Below are positions 25,848 to 34,845 of a stretch of 64,000 nucleotides of DNA, in pieces. The notes beneath the pieces are model-generated. The model searched no databases. It was not told the DNA's origin and was given only the letters and a program-made list of their open reading frames with translations. The translations under genes were made by a program, and so were the position numbers. Location of the stretch: assembly GCF_024655565.1 (NCBI RefSeq), contig NZ_JANKOF010000005.1:53478-117477 (forward strand), written 5' to 3'. Source of the stretch: Nitratireductor sp. ZSWI3. Lineage in GTDB: Bacteria; Pseudomonadota; Alphaproteobacteria; Rhizobiales; Rhizobiaceae. The first letter of the stretch is position 1. Each line of letters opens with the position of its first letter.

Positions 25848-26813
25848 TCAGAACGGGGAACCCGGGAAGTAGAACTGATCCGCGTTCTCGGGGGTGATCA
25901 GCGGGGCATCCAGCTTGAACGAACCGCGCATCGGGGCTTGGCCGGCAAACTGTGCCGCCGTCATGTACAATGCAGAGGCGATCATTGACGGCGGATAAGG
26001 TGTCGAGATCGGCGTCCGTTCGTCGCCCGCTTTCACCATCTCGATCACCTGCTTCATGCCGTTACCGCCGAGGGCGTATTTGATCTCTTCTCGTCCGGCC
26101 TGATCGACGGCTTCGAGCACCCCGAGCAGCATGTCATCGTCATTCGCCCACACCGCATCGATATGCGGATATTGCGCGAGGTAGTCCTGCATCAGGGTAA
26201 AGGCTTCGTCCTGGTTCCAGTTGGCATACTGCATGTCGAGGATCTTGATGTCGGACTGATCGATGACCTCCTTGAAGCCCTGGATGCGCTCGTCATCAAT
26301 CACCGTGGGGATGCCGCGCAGCACGACGATCTCGCCTTTGCCGCCCAGTTTCTCGACCAGCCACTTCGCCGTGTTCGCGCCGACGGCGATGTTGTCGCCG
26401 GCAACGTAGAGATCCTGGATAGACGGATCCGTAAGGCCCCGGTCCACCACGGTGATGAAGGTGCCGTTCGAGGCGACCTGCTCGACCGGACCGGTGAGTT
26501 CTTCCGACGTGAACGGCAGGATCACCAACGCATCAAGCTCGTTCGTCGCCGACAGGTCCTCCAGCGAAGAGACCTGCGCCGTCGCTGAAGAGGCCGTCGA
26601 GACGATCACGTCGATGTTCGGATACGCGGCCTCGATCTGCTTTTCCGCCTCCTGCGCGTGGTAGACGACACCGCCGGTCCAGCCATGGGTGGCGGCAGGG
26701 ATAGACACCGCGATGGTGAACTCCTTGTCCTGGGCAAATGCGGGGCTGCCGCACAGCGTTCCCGCCACCACTGCGGCTGACAAGAGCGCCAAACCTCTCA
26801 TTCTGATCTTCAT
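25848..26813 (-). CDS. Sugar ABC transporter periplasmic binding protein, paralogue of 22547-23500
   Basis: The 321 residues carry a signal peptide ending near SPAFAQ and the same landmarks as its neighbour across the convergent gap: VSIPAATHGWTGG, DLYVAGDNIAVGA, VVLRGIPTVIDDER, WANDDDMLLGVLEAVDQ, YPPSMIASALYM and a C terminus PENADQFYFPGSPF. By eye about half of the residues agree with the other protein. The start has GGAGGAGG. It serves the permease and ATPase encoded upstream. Confidence 0.92.
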   Translation of the reverse strand: MKIRMRGLALLSAAVVAGTLCGSPAFAQDKEFTIAVSIPAATHGWTGGVVYHAQEAEKQIEAAYPNIDVIVSTASSATAQVSSLEDLSATNELDALVILPFTSEELTGPVEQVASNGTFITVVDRGLTDPSIQDLYVAGDNIAVGANTAKWLVEKLGGKGEIVVLRGIPTVIDDERIQGFKEVIDQSDIKILDMQYANWNQDEAFTLMQDYLAQYPHIDAVWANDDDMLLGVLEAVDQAGREEIKYALGGNGMKQVIEMVKAGDERTPISTPYPPSMIASALYMTAAQFAGQAPMRGSFKLDAPLITPENADQFYFPGSPF

Positions 26814-26852
26814 CGTTTCCTCCTCCTTTGGGTAAGTGAGAGCCCCGCCCCT

Positions 26853-27848
26853 TCAGCGGGAACTCGTAAAGCGGTGAGCCAGCATGGCGATGATTATGAT
26901 CGCCCCCTGGACCGCAGCCACGAGGTATTCCGACACCATGTCTGACAGAACCATGACATTGGCGATTACCTCGAGCATGAGCGCGCCGGCGACAGTGCCC
27001 CAGATATGAGCCTTGCCGCCGCGCAGAAGCGTGCCGCCGATGACGACCGCCGTGATGACCTGCAGTTCCCAGAGCTGGCCGGTGGTCGGAGTCGCGGCGC
27101 CGAGGCGCGGGACATAGCAGATGGCTGCGACGGCCACGCAGAAGCCTTGGATGACGAAGGCCATGGTCCGCACCCGGCCGACATGCACGCCGGAGAACCG
27201 TGCTACATCGGAGTTGGACCCGACAGCGGTTACGCGACGGCCGTATTTCGTCCGGTAGAGGATGAAAGCGCCGAGAAAGGCGATCACCAGAGTGATCAGC
27301 ACCGGAAAGGGAATGCCAAAAAGGTCGCCGAAATAGACGGGCCGATAGGCGGTCCGCAGGCTGCGGTCGATGGAGAGTGAGCCGCCGTCGGTCATGTAGG
27401 TGATGAAGGCGCGGAAGATCCCCATGGTGCCGAGGGTTACGATGAAGGGTTCTATTCGGCCTACGGTAATGATCAGCCCGTTCATCAGTCCGCAGAGCGA
27501 GCCGACCACAAGTGCGACCAGCGCACCGACGGGGATCGCCCAGGCGCCGAGCGACGGGACGAGGGCATTCATTGCCAGGATCATGATGCCCACGACGAAG
27601 GCCAGCATGGAGCCAATGGACAGATCGAGCCCGCCGGTAGCGACCACGAAGGTCGCACCGACACCGATGATGGCGATGAAGGCGCTTCGCGTGATGACGT
27701 TCAGGATGTTGTTCGCCGACATGAAGTTGGAGTTGATCAGCGTGCCAAGCAGGACAATCACCGCCAACGCGATGAATGGAGCGAGGTCGCCCCAGCGGAT
27801 CTTGAAGCCCTCGCGTTCCGGAAGTACCGCGATTTCCGCGCTGCTCAT
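26853..27848 (-). CDS. Sugar ABC transporter permease (RbsC type)
   Basis: A 331-residue polytopic membrane protein with GATFVVATGGLDLSIGSMLAF (read in parts), the family's membrane-embedded motif, and a coupling loop near YGRRVTAVGSNSDVARFSGVHVGR. It overlaps the ATPase gene by 4 bases (ATGA) and precedes the binding-protein gene. Confidence 0.93.
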   Translation of the reverse strand: MSSAEIAVLPEREGFKIRWGDLAPFIALAVIVLLGTLINSNFMSANNILNVITRSAFIAIIGVGATFVVATGGLDLSIGSMLAFVVGIMILAMNALVPSLGAWAIPVGALVALVVGSLCGLMNGLIITVGRIEPFIVTLGTMGIFRAFITYMTDGGSLSIDRSLRTAYRPVYFGDLFGIPFPVLITLVIAFLGAFILYRTKYGRRVTAVGSNSDVARFSGVHVGRVRTMAFVIQGFCVAVAAICYVPRLGAATPTTGQLWELQVITAVVIGGTLLRGGKAHIWGTVAGALMLEVIANVMVLSDMVSEYLVAAVQGAIIIIAMLAHRFTSSR

Positions 27849-29398
27849 GCGTGTTTCCTCCCCTCGGTGTCGTCGCCGCTGCTTGCGGCCGCGTAGACGA
27901 TGTTCTGCTCTGTGATGTCCTCGCCCGTCAGTTCGGCGACGAAACGACCGCTTCGCATCACCAGCACGCGGTCGGAAAGGCCGACGAGTTCGGGCAGTTC
28001 GGAGGAGATGACGACGCAGGCCTTTCCGGCTCGGGCGAGATCGTCGATGAAGCGATAGATCTGGCTCTTGTTGCCGATGTCGATGCCGCGTGTCGGCTCG
28101 TCGATGATGACGACCGAAGGCTCGGCGAGCATCACTTTGGCCAGCAGCAGTTTCTGCTGATTGCCTCCCGAGAGCTGGCCGGCCTGGATCGAAAGCGTGC
28201 GGACCCGGATGTCATACTCCCGAACAGCCGATTGTATGGAGCGCCCTTCCCTCTTGCGGTCCAGGCGCAGGCCGGGGTTGACCAGGTCGAGCGCCTGAAG
28301 CGTCAGGTTCGGTCCCAGCCCTTCATTGAGGAGCAGGCCCTTCCCTTTGCGGTCCTCGGTCAGGTAGACGAGGCCTGCAGCCATCATCGCGTTGACATCA
28401 GGCTTCGCGACTGATTTGCCGTTGAGCGAGATCGCGCGCGCCTGCGCGGGGCGCAGGCCCATCAGTCCTTCGATCATTTCCGTGCGGCCGGCCCCGATCA
28501 TGCCGCCGATACCAAGGACTTCTCCCGGCCGGACACTAAAGGAGCCCGAGATCCTGCCGTGTTCGACGGACAGGTCCTCGACCCTTAGGACCGGTTCCGA
28601 CGTGGTCGCCTCCCGCTTCGGCGGGTAGAGCATCGACAGCTCTCGCCCGACCATCAACTCGGCCATCTGGCGTTGATCAAGTGCCTGCGCCGACCAGGTG
28701 CCAATCATCTTGCCATCGCGAAGCACGGTGACGCGGTCCGCCAGCGCCTCGACCTCTTCCAGCCGATGCGAAATGTAGAGCACCGCCACACCCTGAGCGC
28801 GCAGGCTCCGGACGATGCCGAGCAATGCGTCGACCTCGTCGTTGGTGAGCATCGCCGTCGGTTCGTCCAGGATCACCACCTTGCGGTCGTCGAGCAGCGC
28901 GCGGGCGATCTGGACAAGCTGCTGCTGAGCCAGGGGCATGTCCCCTACCCGGAACGTTGGGCGCGCGAGGGAGCCGACGCGCGCCAGAACCTCGGCCGTG
29001 CGGCGATTCATCGTTCGGTCGTCCACCGCAAAGCCGCGGGACAACTCACGCCCGAGAAACAGGTTCTGTGCCACCGTGAGATCGGGGGCGAGCAGGATCT
29101 CCTGATGCACCAGGACAATCCCTGCATCCTCGGCCTGCACGGCATCGGCGAAGGCGACCGGCTTTCCGAACATCGACATCGTGCCGCCGGTCGGTGTGGC
29201 GTGACCCGAGAGAAGCTTCATCAAGGTGGATTTGCCGGCACCGTTCTCACCGATGATCGCGTGCACCTCGCCCGCACGGATCTCCAGCGTTACATCGCTC
29301 AGAACGGTGATCGGGCCGTAGGCCTTGGACAGATCCTCGGTGCGGAGCACCGGCGGTTCCTGCGCCCCGCCCGCGGCATCGGTTGGAGCGAAGGTCAT
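27845..29398 (-). CDS. Sugar ABC transporter, double ATP-binding protein
   Basis: The 517 residues contain two ABC domains: Walker A GENGAGKSTLMK and Walker B VVILDEPTAML first, then the degenerate GMIGAGRTEMIEG, signature LSGGNQQKLLLAKVM and VVIIDEPTRGIDIG. It overlaps the GntR gene start-to-stop by 4 bases and is the first transporter gene of the leftward operon. Confidence 0.93.
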   Translation of the reverse strand: MTFAPTDAAGGAQEPPVLRTEDLSKAYGPITVLSDVTLEIRAGEVHAIIGENGAGKSTLMKLLSGHATPTGGTMSMFGKPVAFADAVQAEDAGIVLVHQEILLAPDLTVAQNLFLGRELSRGFAVDDRTMNRRTAEVLARVGSLARPTFRVGDMPLAQQQLVQIARALLDDRKVVILDEPTAMLTNDEVDALLGIVRSLRAQGVAVLYISHRLEEVEALADRVTVLRDGKMIGTWSAQALDQRQMAELMVGRELSMLYPPKREATTSEPVLRVEDLSVEHGRISGSFSVRPGEVLGIGGMIGAGRTEMIEGLMGLRPAQARAISLNGKSVAKPDVNAMMAAGLVYLTEDRKGKGLLLNEGLGPNLTLQALDLVNPGLRLDRKREGRSIQSAVREYDIRVRTLSIQAGQLSGGNQQKLLLAKVMLAEPSVVIIDEPTRGIDIGNKSQIYRFIDDLARAGKACVVISSELPELVGLSDRVLVMRSGRFVAELTGEDITEQNIVYAAASSGDDTEGRKHA

Positions 29399-30078
29399 TC
29401 GAAGGCCGCCGCAAGCCGATCCCGCGACCGTTCGATGTGATCGTACATCGCCTGGTAAGCGGCGTCCGCATCGCCGGCGCGGAACGCGGCGAGCAGGCGC
29501 TCGTGCTCCTCCAGCGCCTCCTGAGTGACGCGGCTGTGAAACATCAGGCGGAAGATGTGCAGGTGGATGTGCTGATCGTTCAGCGCCTGCCGGACGAATT
29601 CGTTGTCGGCGGCCTTCAGTATCTCGTCGTGAAAATGCGCATCCGCCCGGGCGAAACGGTAATAACGGCTGCGGCCGACAGGTTGTTCGTCCTTCTCCAT
29701 GTCGGCGGCGGCGCTCTCGATCCGGTCGAGCGTTTCAGAGGTCAACTTGAGGCAGGCCTGCCGGGCGCTCTCCGGCTCGAGCATCAGTCGGAACCTATAG
29801 AGGTCGTCGAATTCCTTCTGAGTGAGTTGAGGCGAGGCGGAATAGCCGATCAAGTGCGCCTTCCGCACCAGGCCCTCGCGCTCCAGCCTCGTGAGGGCGT
29901 CGCGCACCGGCGTCTGGGAGACATTCAGCTCTCGCGCCAGCCGGTCGATGGGGATTCGAGCTCCCGGCGGGATCTCCAGCGACATGATGCGTTCGTAGAT
30001 TTGTTCGTGAACGCTTTCGGAAATGCTCGAAGGCCGCACGAATCCGCCTTTGTGGTCGCGATCCGTCGTTACAGCCAT
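29395..30078 (-). CDS. GntR-family regulator with FCD-type effector domain
   Basis: The 227-residue protein has the winged helix at about residues 17-85 (IPPGARIPIDRLARELNVSQ, TPVRDALTRLEREGLV) and an FCD domain at about 95-215 with FARADAHFHDEILKAADN. It heads the operon of the second sugar importer, divergent from the Ldh-family gene, and most likely represses both. Confidence 0.9.
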   Translation of the reverse strand: MAVTTDRDHKGGFVRPSSISESVHEQIYERIMSLEIPPGARIPIDRLARELNVSQTPVRDALTRLEREGLVRKAHLIGYSASPQLTQKEFDDLYRFRLMLEPESARQACLKLTSETLDRIESAAADMEKDEQPVGRSRYYRFARADAHFHDEILKAADNEFVRQALNDQHIHLHIFRLMFHSRVTQEALEEHERLLAAFRAGDADAAYQAMYDHIERSRDRLAAAFE

Positions 30079-30100
30079 CCGTCCCTCCCAATCAGCATTC

Positions 30101-30165
30101 TTGACAAGCCCAGTTTTAACACCGATAGGATATCAAATGTCAAATACAATATCATATACGATTTT
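30101..30165 (+). promoter_or_regulatory. Divergent promoter region with AT-rich operator candidate
   Basis: A TTGACA hexamer (30101-30106) is followed after 17 bases by GATAGG (30124-30129), a possible rightward promoter. Just downstream, 30129-30165 is strikingly AT-rich with TGTCAAATACA (30138-30148) as an imperfect TGT-N5-ACA palindrome and GATAT/ATATC at its borders. This suits GntR binding, but no site can be fixed. Confidence 0.4.
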
Positions 30166-30183
30166 GTTTGGGAGGGTTGGTGC

Positions 30184-31188
30184 TTGTTGGTTTCGGCCGG
30201 TCATCTTCGGGAGCTCGCGGAAAAAGCACTTCTTGCACAGAGGGTTACCCTCTCGAATGCCCGGATTCAGGCCGACCTCCTGATCGAAGCCGAGTTGCGG
30301 GGCTTGCCGTCTCATGGGGTCCAGAGACTGCCGCGCCTCGTTGCACGGTTGCGGGCCGGCCTCGCCCACCCGGCCACCTGCGGCGAGGCACTCAAGACTC
30401 GTTCTGGCGTCTTCACCATCGACGGACAACGCGGGCTCGGTCCGGTTGTCATGATGCACGCTCTGGAGCAACTGGCGGCGGTGGCGCCCCAGCAGGGCAT
30501 CACACTGGCCTCGATCCGGAACGCAAATCACATCGGGATGCTCGCCTACTATGTCGAGGCCGCGGCCGCGCGGGGTTTGATCGGCATCGTGATGACCACC
30601 AGCGAGGCGCTGGTCCATCCGTATGGTGGAACGGAGGCGATGTTGGGAACCAACCCGATCGCCATCGGCATCCCGACTGGAACCGAGCCCTTCATCCTCG
30701 ACATCGCGACCAGCCGCGTCTCGATGGGAAAGATTCATCACCACGCCCTGACCGGCACGCCGATCCCGGACGATTGGGCAGTTGATGCACAAGGTGACCG
30801 AACCACCGATCCCGAAGCGGCCAAGGCTGGGGCCATCGCGCCCTTCGGCGGAGCCAAAGGATATGGCCTCGGCCTCGGTGTGGAGTTGCTTGTCGCCGCG
30901 CTGGCCGGATCGGCCTTCGCACCCGAGGTGGGCGGCACGCTGGATGCAACCGACGTGGCGAACAAGGGCGACATCATCATTCTGATCGACCCTGCGGCAG
31001 GGGAAGGCACCGCCGCCGGGCTGGCAGCCTATCTCGACCGACTGCGCGCGGCGCGGCCCGCGGACTCTTCCAGGCCGGTGGCCGTGCCAGGCGACGGAAT
31101 GCGGGCTCGCAGGGCCAGCGCGCTTTCCGTGGGCATCGACCTGCCGGACCCGCTGCATGACGAAATCCGAGCCCTCGCAGAAGGCTGA
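30184..31188 (+). CDS. Ldh-family (malate/L-lactate dehydrogenase type) oxidoreductase
   Basis: The 334 residues show the signatures of the NAD(P)-dependent Ldh2/MDG2 family: LRGLPSHGVQRLPRLV (catalytic histidine near residue 45), IRNANHIGMLAYYVEAAA, GTNPIAIGIPTG, LDIATSRVSMGKI and PFGGAKGYGLGLGVELL. These enzymes act on 2-hydroxy acids and 2,3-diketogulonate-like compounds. The TTG at 30184, 8 bases after GGAGG, is the best start; no ATG or GTG fits. It begins the rightward dehydrogenase operon. Confidence 0.85.
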   Translation: MLVSAGHLRELAEKALLAQRVTLSNARIQADLLIEAELRGLPSHGVQRLPRLVARLRAGLAHPATCGEALKTRSGVFTIDGQRGLGPVVMMHALEQLAAVAPQQGITLASIRNANHIGMLAYYVEAAAARGLIGIVMTTSEALVHPYGGTEAMLGTNPIAIGIPTGTEPFILDIATSRVSMGKIHHHALTGTPIPDDWAVDAQGDRTTDPEAAKAGAIAPFGGAKGYGLGLGVELLVAALAGSAFAPEVGGTLDATDVANKGDIIILIDPAAGEGTAAGLAAYLDRLRAARPADSSRPVAVPGDGMRARRASALSVGIDLPDPLHDEIRALAEG

Positions 31189-31209
31189 GGGCAAGCAACA
31201 GGAGACGAG

Positions 31210-32415
31210 ATGACCTTATTCGGCACGATCAGAGCCCCGAGAGAATTGATCTTCGGCGCGGGCCAGCGCGAAGCCCTTGGGACGGTCGCTGCGAAACTCG
31301 GGCGACGGGCCCTGGTGGTGACCGATGAGCGGCTGACCGGCGACGCGGACTTTCGGCGCATGGTGGCACAACTCGAAGCCGCCGGACTGTCCGTCCGGGT
31401 CGATGGCTCGACCCTTCCGGACGTGCCTGTCGAAACCGCCGCCGCCAGCGCCGATGCGGCTCGTGATTTCGCACCCGACCTCGTGATCGGTGTGGGTGGA
31501 GGGTCCTGCCTCGATATGGCGAAATGCGTGGCCGTGCTGCTGACCCATGGAGGCCGGCCGCAGGATTATTATGGCGAGTTCAGGGTGCCCGGTCCGGTGA
31601 TGCCGCTGATCGCGGTTCCGACCACCGCGGGCACCGGCTCCGAAGCGACGCCGGTCGCGGTCCTCTCGGATTCCGAGCGGCTGCTCAAAGTCGGGATTTC
31701 CTCGCCCTACATCATCCCGACCGTCTCGATCTGCGATCCGGATCTGACGCTGACCTGCCCGCCCGCACTGACCGCCATCGCCGGAGCCGATGCGCTGACC
31801 CACGCCATCGAGGCCTTCACCGCCATCCGCCGCGAACCGGTACCAGGCCTCGCGCAGGAACGGGTCTTCGTCGGGAAGAACGCGACTTCCGACCACTTCG
31901 CGCTGACGGCCATCGGATTGCTCTGGGACTGCCTGGAGACAGCCTGCACCGACGGGAGCAATGCCGAGGCGCGAGCCAGGGTGATGCTGGGAGCCACGAC
32001 CGCGGGCCTCGCCTTCGGCGTTGCCGGCACGGCCGCAGCTCACGCGATCCAGTATCCGGTTGGCGCCCTCACCCATACAGCCCATGGGGCGGGGGTGGCC
32101 TGCCTGATGCCCTACGTCATGGCCTGGAACGCGCCCGCTATTGGACCGGAACTCGACCGGATCGCCGGAGTCATCGGTCTGCGAAACAGGTTCGAGGTCA
32201 TCCCAGCCATCGCCGCGCTTTTCGATCGGATCGGCATACCCCGCACACTGCGCGACCTCGGGCTGGCCGAGGACCGGCTCGACTGGGTGGCCGAGCAGTC
32301 CTGCGGCATTGCCCGGCTGATCCAGAACAACCCGCGCCCGCTGCCACTCGAAGACATGCGGCGGCTGATCGGCGCGGCCTATCACGGCGAACTCACCGCA
32401 CTCGAAACGAACTGA
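31210..32415 (+). CDS. Iron-containing alcohol dehydrogenase
   Basis: The 401-residue group III alcohol dehydrogenase has the NAD site GVGGGSCLDMAKCVAV (about residues 96-111), TTAGTGSEATPVAV, metal ligands in ADALTHAIEAF and HAIQYPVGALTHTAHGAGVACLMPYV. It starts 21 bases after the Ldh-family gene. With the aldehyde dehydrogenase that follows it can take an alcohol to an acid via an aldehyde. The substrate is probably a small polyol or diol delivered by the neighbouring importer, which is inference. Confidence 0.9.
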   Translation: MTLFGTIRAPRELIFGAGQREALGTVAAKLGRRALVVTDERLTGDADFRRMVAQLEAAGLSVRVDGSTLPDVPVETAAASADAARDFAPDLVIGVGGGSCLDMAKCVAVLLTHGGRPQDYYGEFRVPGPVMPLIAVPTTAGTGSEATPVAVLSDSERLLKVGISSPYIIPTVSICDPDLTLTCPPALTAIAGADALTHAIEAFTAIRREPVPGLAQERVFVGKNATSDHFALTAIGLLWDCLETACTDGSNAEARARVMLGATTAGLAFGVAGTAAAHAIQYPVGALTHTAHGAGVACLMPYVMAWNAPAIGPELDRIAGVIGLRNRFEVIPAIAALFDRIGIPRTLRDLGLAEDRLDWVAEQSCGIARLIQNNPRPLPLEDMRRLIGAAYHGELTALETN

Positions 32416-32426
32416 GGGAGACCCCA

Positions 32427-33893
32427 ATGACATTCCACACCGCCTTCGCCGGCTATGCTGATCCCTCTCTCCACTCCGCAGGCCTATTCATAGGCGGGAA
32501 ATGGGAAGCTGGCACCGGCGGCATCCCGGTGCTTGATCCCTCGACGGGGAATACAATCGGCGAAGTTCCCGATGCGGGGATCGACGACGCGTTACGGGCC
32601 GTGGACGCCGCCGAGGCCGCCGCTGAAAGCTGGCGCAACACGCCTCCCCGCGAGCGGTCGGAGATCCTGCGCCGCTGGTTCACCCTGATGACCGAACGCG
32701 CCGAAGAACTGGCTCTGCTGATCTCTCTCGAGAACGGCAAGGCACTGGCGGATGCGCGTGGAGAGGTGGCCTATGCCGCCGAGTTCTTCCGCTGGTATGC
32801 CGAGGAGGCGGCGCGGGTCAGCGGCGAATTCCGTCACACGCCCTCCGGCGTGCACAACATCCTCGTGGATCACGAGCCGATCGGGGTTTCCGTGCTCATC
32901 ACGCCGTGGAATTTCCCGGCCGCGATGGCGACGCGCAAGATCGGCCCGGCGCTCGCCGCCGGCTGCACGGTGATCCTGAAGCCCGCTTCCGAGACCCCGT
33001 TGACCGCCTACGCGATGGCGCGGCTCGGCGAAGAGGCCGGTGTCCCACCTGGCGTGGTGAACGTGCTGACGACCACGAACCCCGGCCCCGTGACGGCGGC
33101 CATGCTGGCCGACCCGCGGGTCCGAAAACTTTCGTTCACCGGGTCGACTGGAGTGGGGCGCATCCTTCTTGCCGAAGCGGCGAAATCGGTGGTGAACTGC
33201 TCGATGGAACTGGGCGGCAATGCTCCCTTTGTGGTTTTCGACGATGCCGAGCTCGATGCCGCGCTCGACGGCGCGATGGTCGCCAAGATGCGCAACGGCG
33301 GAGAGGCCTGCACTGCGGCCAACCGGTTCTACGTGCAATCCGGCATCCACGACGCCTTCGTGGAGGGGCTGACGAAGAGGATGGCGGCGCTGAAACTGGG
33401 GGCGGGCTACGATCCAGAGACCCAGTGTGGCCCGATGATCACGACGAAAGCAGTGGAGAAGATCGACCGACTGGTGGCGGAGGCAAAATCGCGCGGGGCC
33501 CGGGCGACCACGGGAGGAGAGCCGATGGCTGGGAACGGCTATTACTATCCCCCGACCGTGCTGGAGAACGTGCCGACCGACGCCGCGCTGGCGCAGGAAG
33601 AGATCTTCGGCCCCGTCGCGGCTGTCTACTGTTTCGAGACCGAGGACGAGGCGATCCGGTACGCCAACGAGACCGAATATGGACTTGCGGCCTACGTCTA
33701 TTCGCGAGACATCATGCGGGCGATGCGCGTCGGACGTAGGATCGATACCGGGATGGTGGGTATCAATCGCGGACTGATGTCGGACCCGGCGGCGCCGTTC
33801 GGCGGCACCAAGCAGAGTGGCCTCGGGCGCGAGGGCGGTGTGACGGGCATCCTCGAGTTCATGGAGCCCAAGTACTTCGCCGTCGAGTTCTGA
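32427..33893 (+). CDS. NAD(P)-dependent aldehyde dehydrogenase, succinate-semialdehyde dehydrogenase-like
   Basis: The 488 residues carry the ALDH motifs in order: ITPWNFPAAMATRKIGPALAAG, FTGSTGVGRIL, catalytic glutamate in MELGGNAPFVVFDD, catalytic cysteine in NGGEACTAANRF, and EEIFGPVAAVY. It is close in form to GabD-type enzymes. It follows the alcohol dehydrogenase by 11 bases. It likely oxidises the aldehyde that enzyme makes. Confidence 0.92.
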   Translation: MTFHTAFAGYADPSLHSAGLFIGGKWEAGTGGIPVLDPSTGNTIGEVPDAGIDDALRAVDAAEAAAESWRNTPPRERSEILRRWFTLMTERAEELALLISLENGKALADARGEVAYAAEFFRWYAEEAARVSGEFRHTPSGVHNILVDHEPIGVSVLITPWNFPAAMATRKIGPALAAGCTVILKPASETPLTAYAMARLGEEAGVPPGVVNVLTTTNPGPVTAAMLADPRVRKLSFTGSTGVGRILLAEAAKSVVNCSMELGGNAPFVVFDDAELDAALDGAMVAKMRNGGEACTAANRFYVQSGIHDAFVEGLTKRMAALKLGAGYDPETQCGPMITTKAVEKIDRLVAEAKSRGARATTGGEPMAGNGYYYPPTVLENVPTDAALAQEEIFGPVAAVYCFETEDEAIRYANETEYGLAAYVYSRDIMRAMRVGRRIDTGMVGINRGLMSDPAAPFGGTKQSGLGREGGVTGILEFMEPKYFAVEF

Positions 33894-33911
33894 GGCGGGA
33901 AAGGAAAGACC

Positions 33912-34751
33912 ATGGCGGAGCGGGATCTCTACCGCAACCGGGACTTCATTCCCGATTTCGACGCGATCATGGCCGAGACGGAAGCGCGCAGCCGTGCGTT
34001 TGCCGAGCGGTCACGCGTCGAGCGAAACGTAAGCTACGGGCCGAGCCCCAGGCAGAGCTTCGACCTCGTCTTTCCTCCGGAGCCGGCACCCAATGCGCCC
34101 CTGCACATGTTCATCCATGGCGGCTACTGGCGCGCGGGCAGCAAGGAGGCACATACCCTCGTCGCCGCACCGGTGATTGCGGTCGGGGGAATCGCGGCGC
34201 TGGTCAGTTACGACCTGATGCCCGACCATCGGCTGGCCGAAATCGTCGCGCAAGTGCGCTCGGCGGCGCGACATCTCGTGGAGCTTGCGCCGGAGATTGG
34301 GGCTGATCCGGCGCGCTTCACCGTCAGCGGCCATTCCGCCGGCGCGCATCTGGCCACGGTTCTCGCTTCCAGGGCGCCAGGCGATGACCGGTCACCCGAT
34401 GCACCGAACCTGCGTGGCATGCTTCTGGTGAGCGGCATCTACGATCTTTCCGGCATTCCCGGTTCCTTCCTCAAGGACGAGGCGAAAATGCGTGCCGACG
34501 AAGCGCAATCATGGTCGCCGCTGGCTGCCCGGCACACACCGGGCCCGCTGCGCATCATCACGCGAGGAGAGGAAGAGACGGCGCCGTTCCACGACCAGGC
34601 AATTGCCCTGAACTCCGTTCTGGCCCGCGAAGCGCAGAAAACGGAACTGCGGACCGAACCTGGCGTCAATCATCTGACGATAGTCTTCGAGCTTTCCAAT
34701 CCGCAGGCCCCGCTCGGCCGAAGGCTTTCCGGATTGGTGGCGGCATCCTGA
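33912..34751 (+). CDS. Alpha/beta hydrolase, carboxylesterase/arylformamidase-like
   Basis: The 279-residue protein has the oxyanion motif MFIHGGYWRAGSKE, the nucleophile elbow VSGHSAGAHLATVL (serine near residue 141) and a late histidine in GVNHLTIVFEL. The HGGYW pattern is typical of the kynurenine-formamidase-like branch. No signal peptide. It ends the dehydrogenase operon, so it may release an esterified substrate. Specificity is open. Confidence 0.82.
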   Translation: MAERDLYRNRDFIPDFDAIMAETEARSRAFAERSRVERNVSYGPSPRQSFDLVFPPEPAPNAPLHMFIHGGYWRAGSKEAHTLVAAPVIAVGGIAALVSYDLMPDHRLAEIVAQVRSAARHLVELAPEIGADPARFTVSGHSAGAHLATVLASRAPGDDRSPDAPNLRGMLLVSGIYDLSGIPGSFLKDEAKMRADEAQSWSPLAARHTPGPLRIITRGEEETAPFHDQAIALNSVLAREAQKTELRTEPGVNHLTIVFELSNPQAPLGRRLSGLVAAS

Positions 34752-34754
34752 AGC

Positions 34755-34768
34755 TTTCGCCGGCGAAA
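34755..34768. terminator. Small palindrome between convergent esterase and dppF genes
   Basis: TTTCGCCGGCGAAA is a perfect palindrome just past the esterase stop. A second pairing, AAACACC (34767-34773) with GGTGTTT (34793-34799), is nearby. Neither has a good U tract, so termination here is uncertain. Confidence 0.35.
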
Positions 34769-34845
34769 ACACCCACATTCATGCGGTCGTCAGGTGTTTC
34801 CACCCGACTGCAGAACTCTCTAGATCATTTCCTGTTTTGAATGCG

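Noticed and set aside
31524..32426. Long plus-strand frame upstream of and fused to the aldehyde dehydrogenase.
   Set aside because: The first 300 codons are an arginine-rich shadow of the iron alcohol dehydrogenase gene in another frame; the real gene starts at the ATG at 32427.
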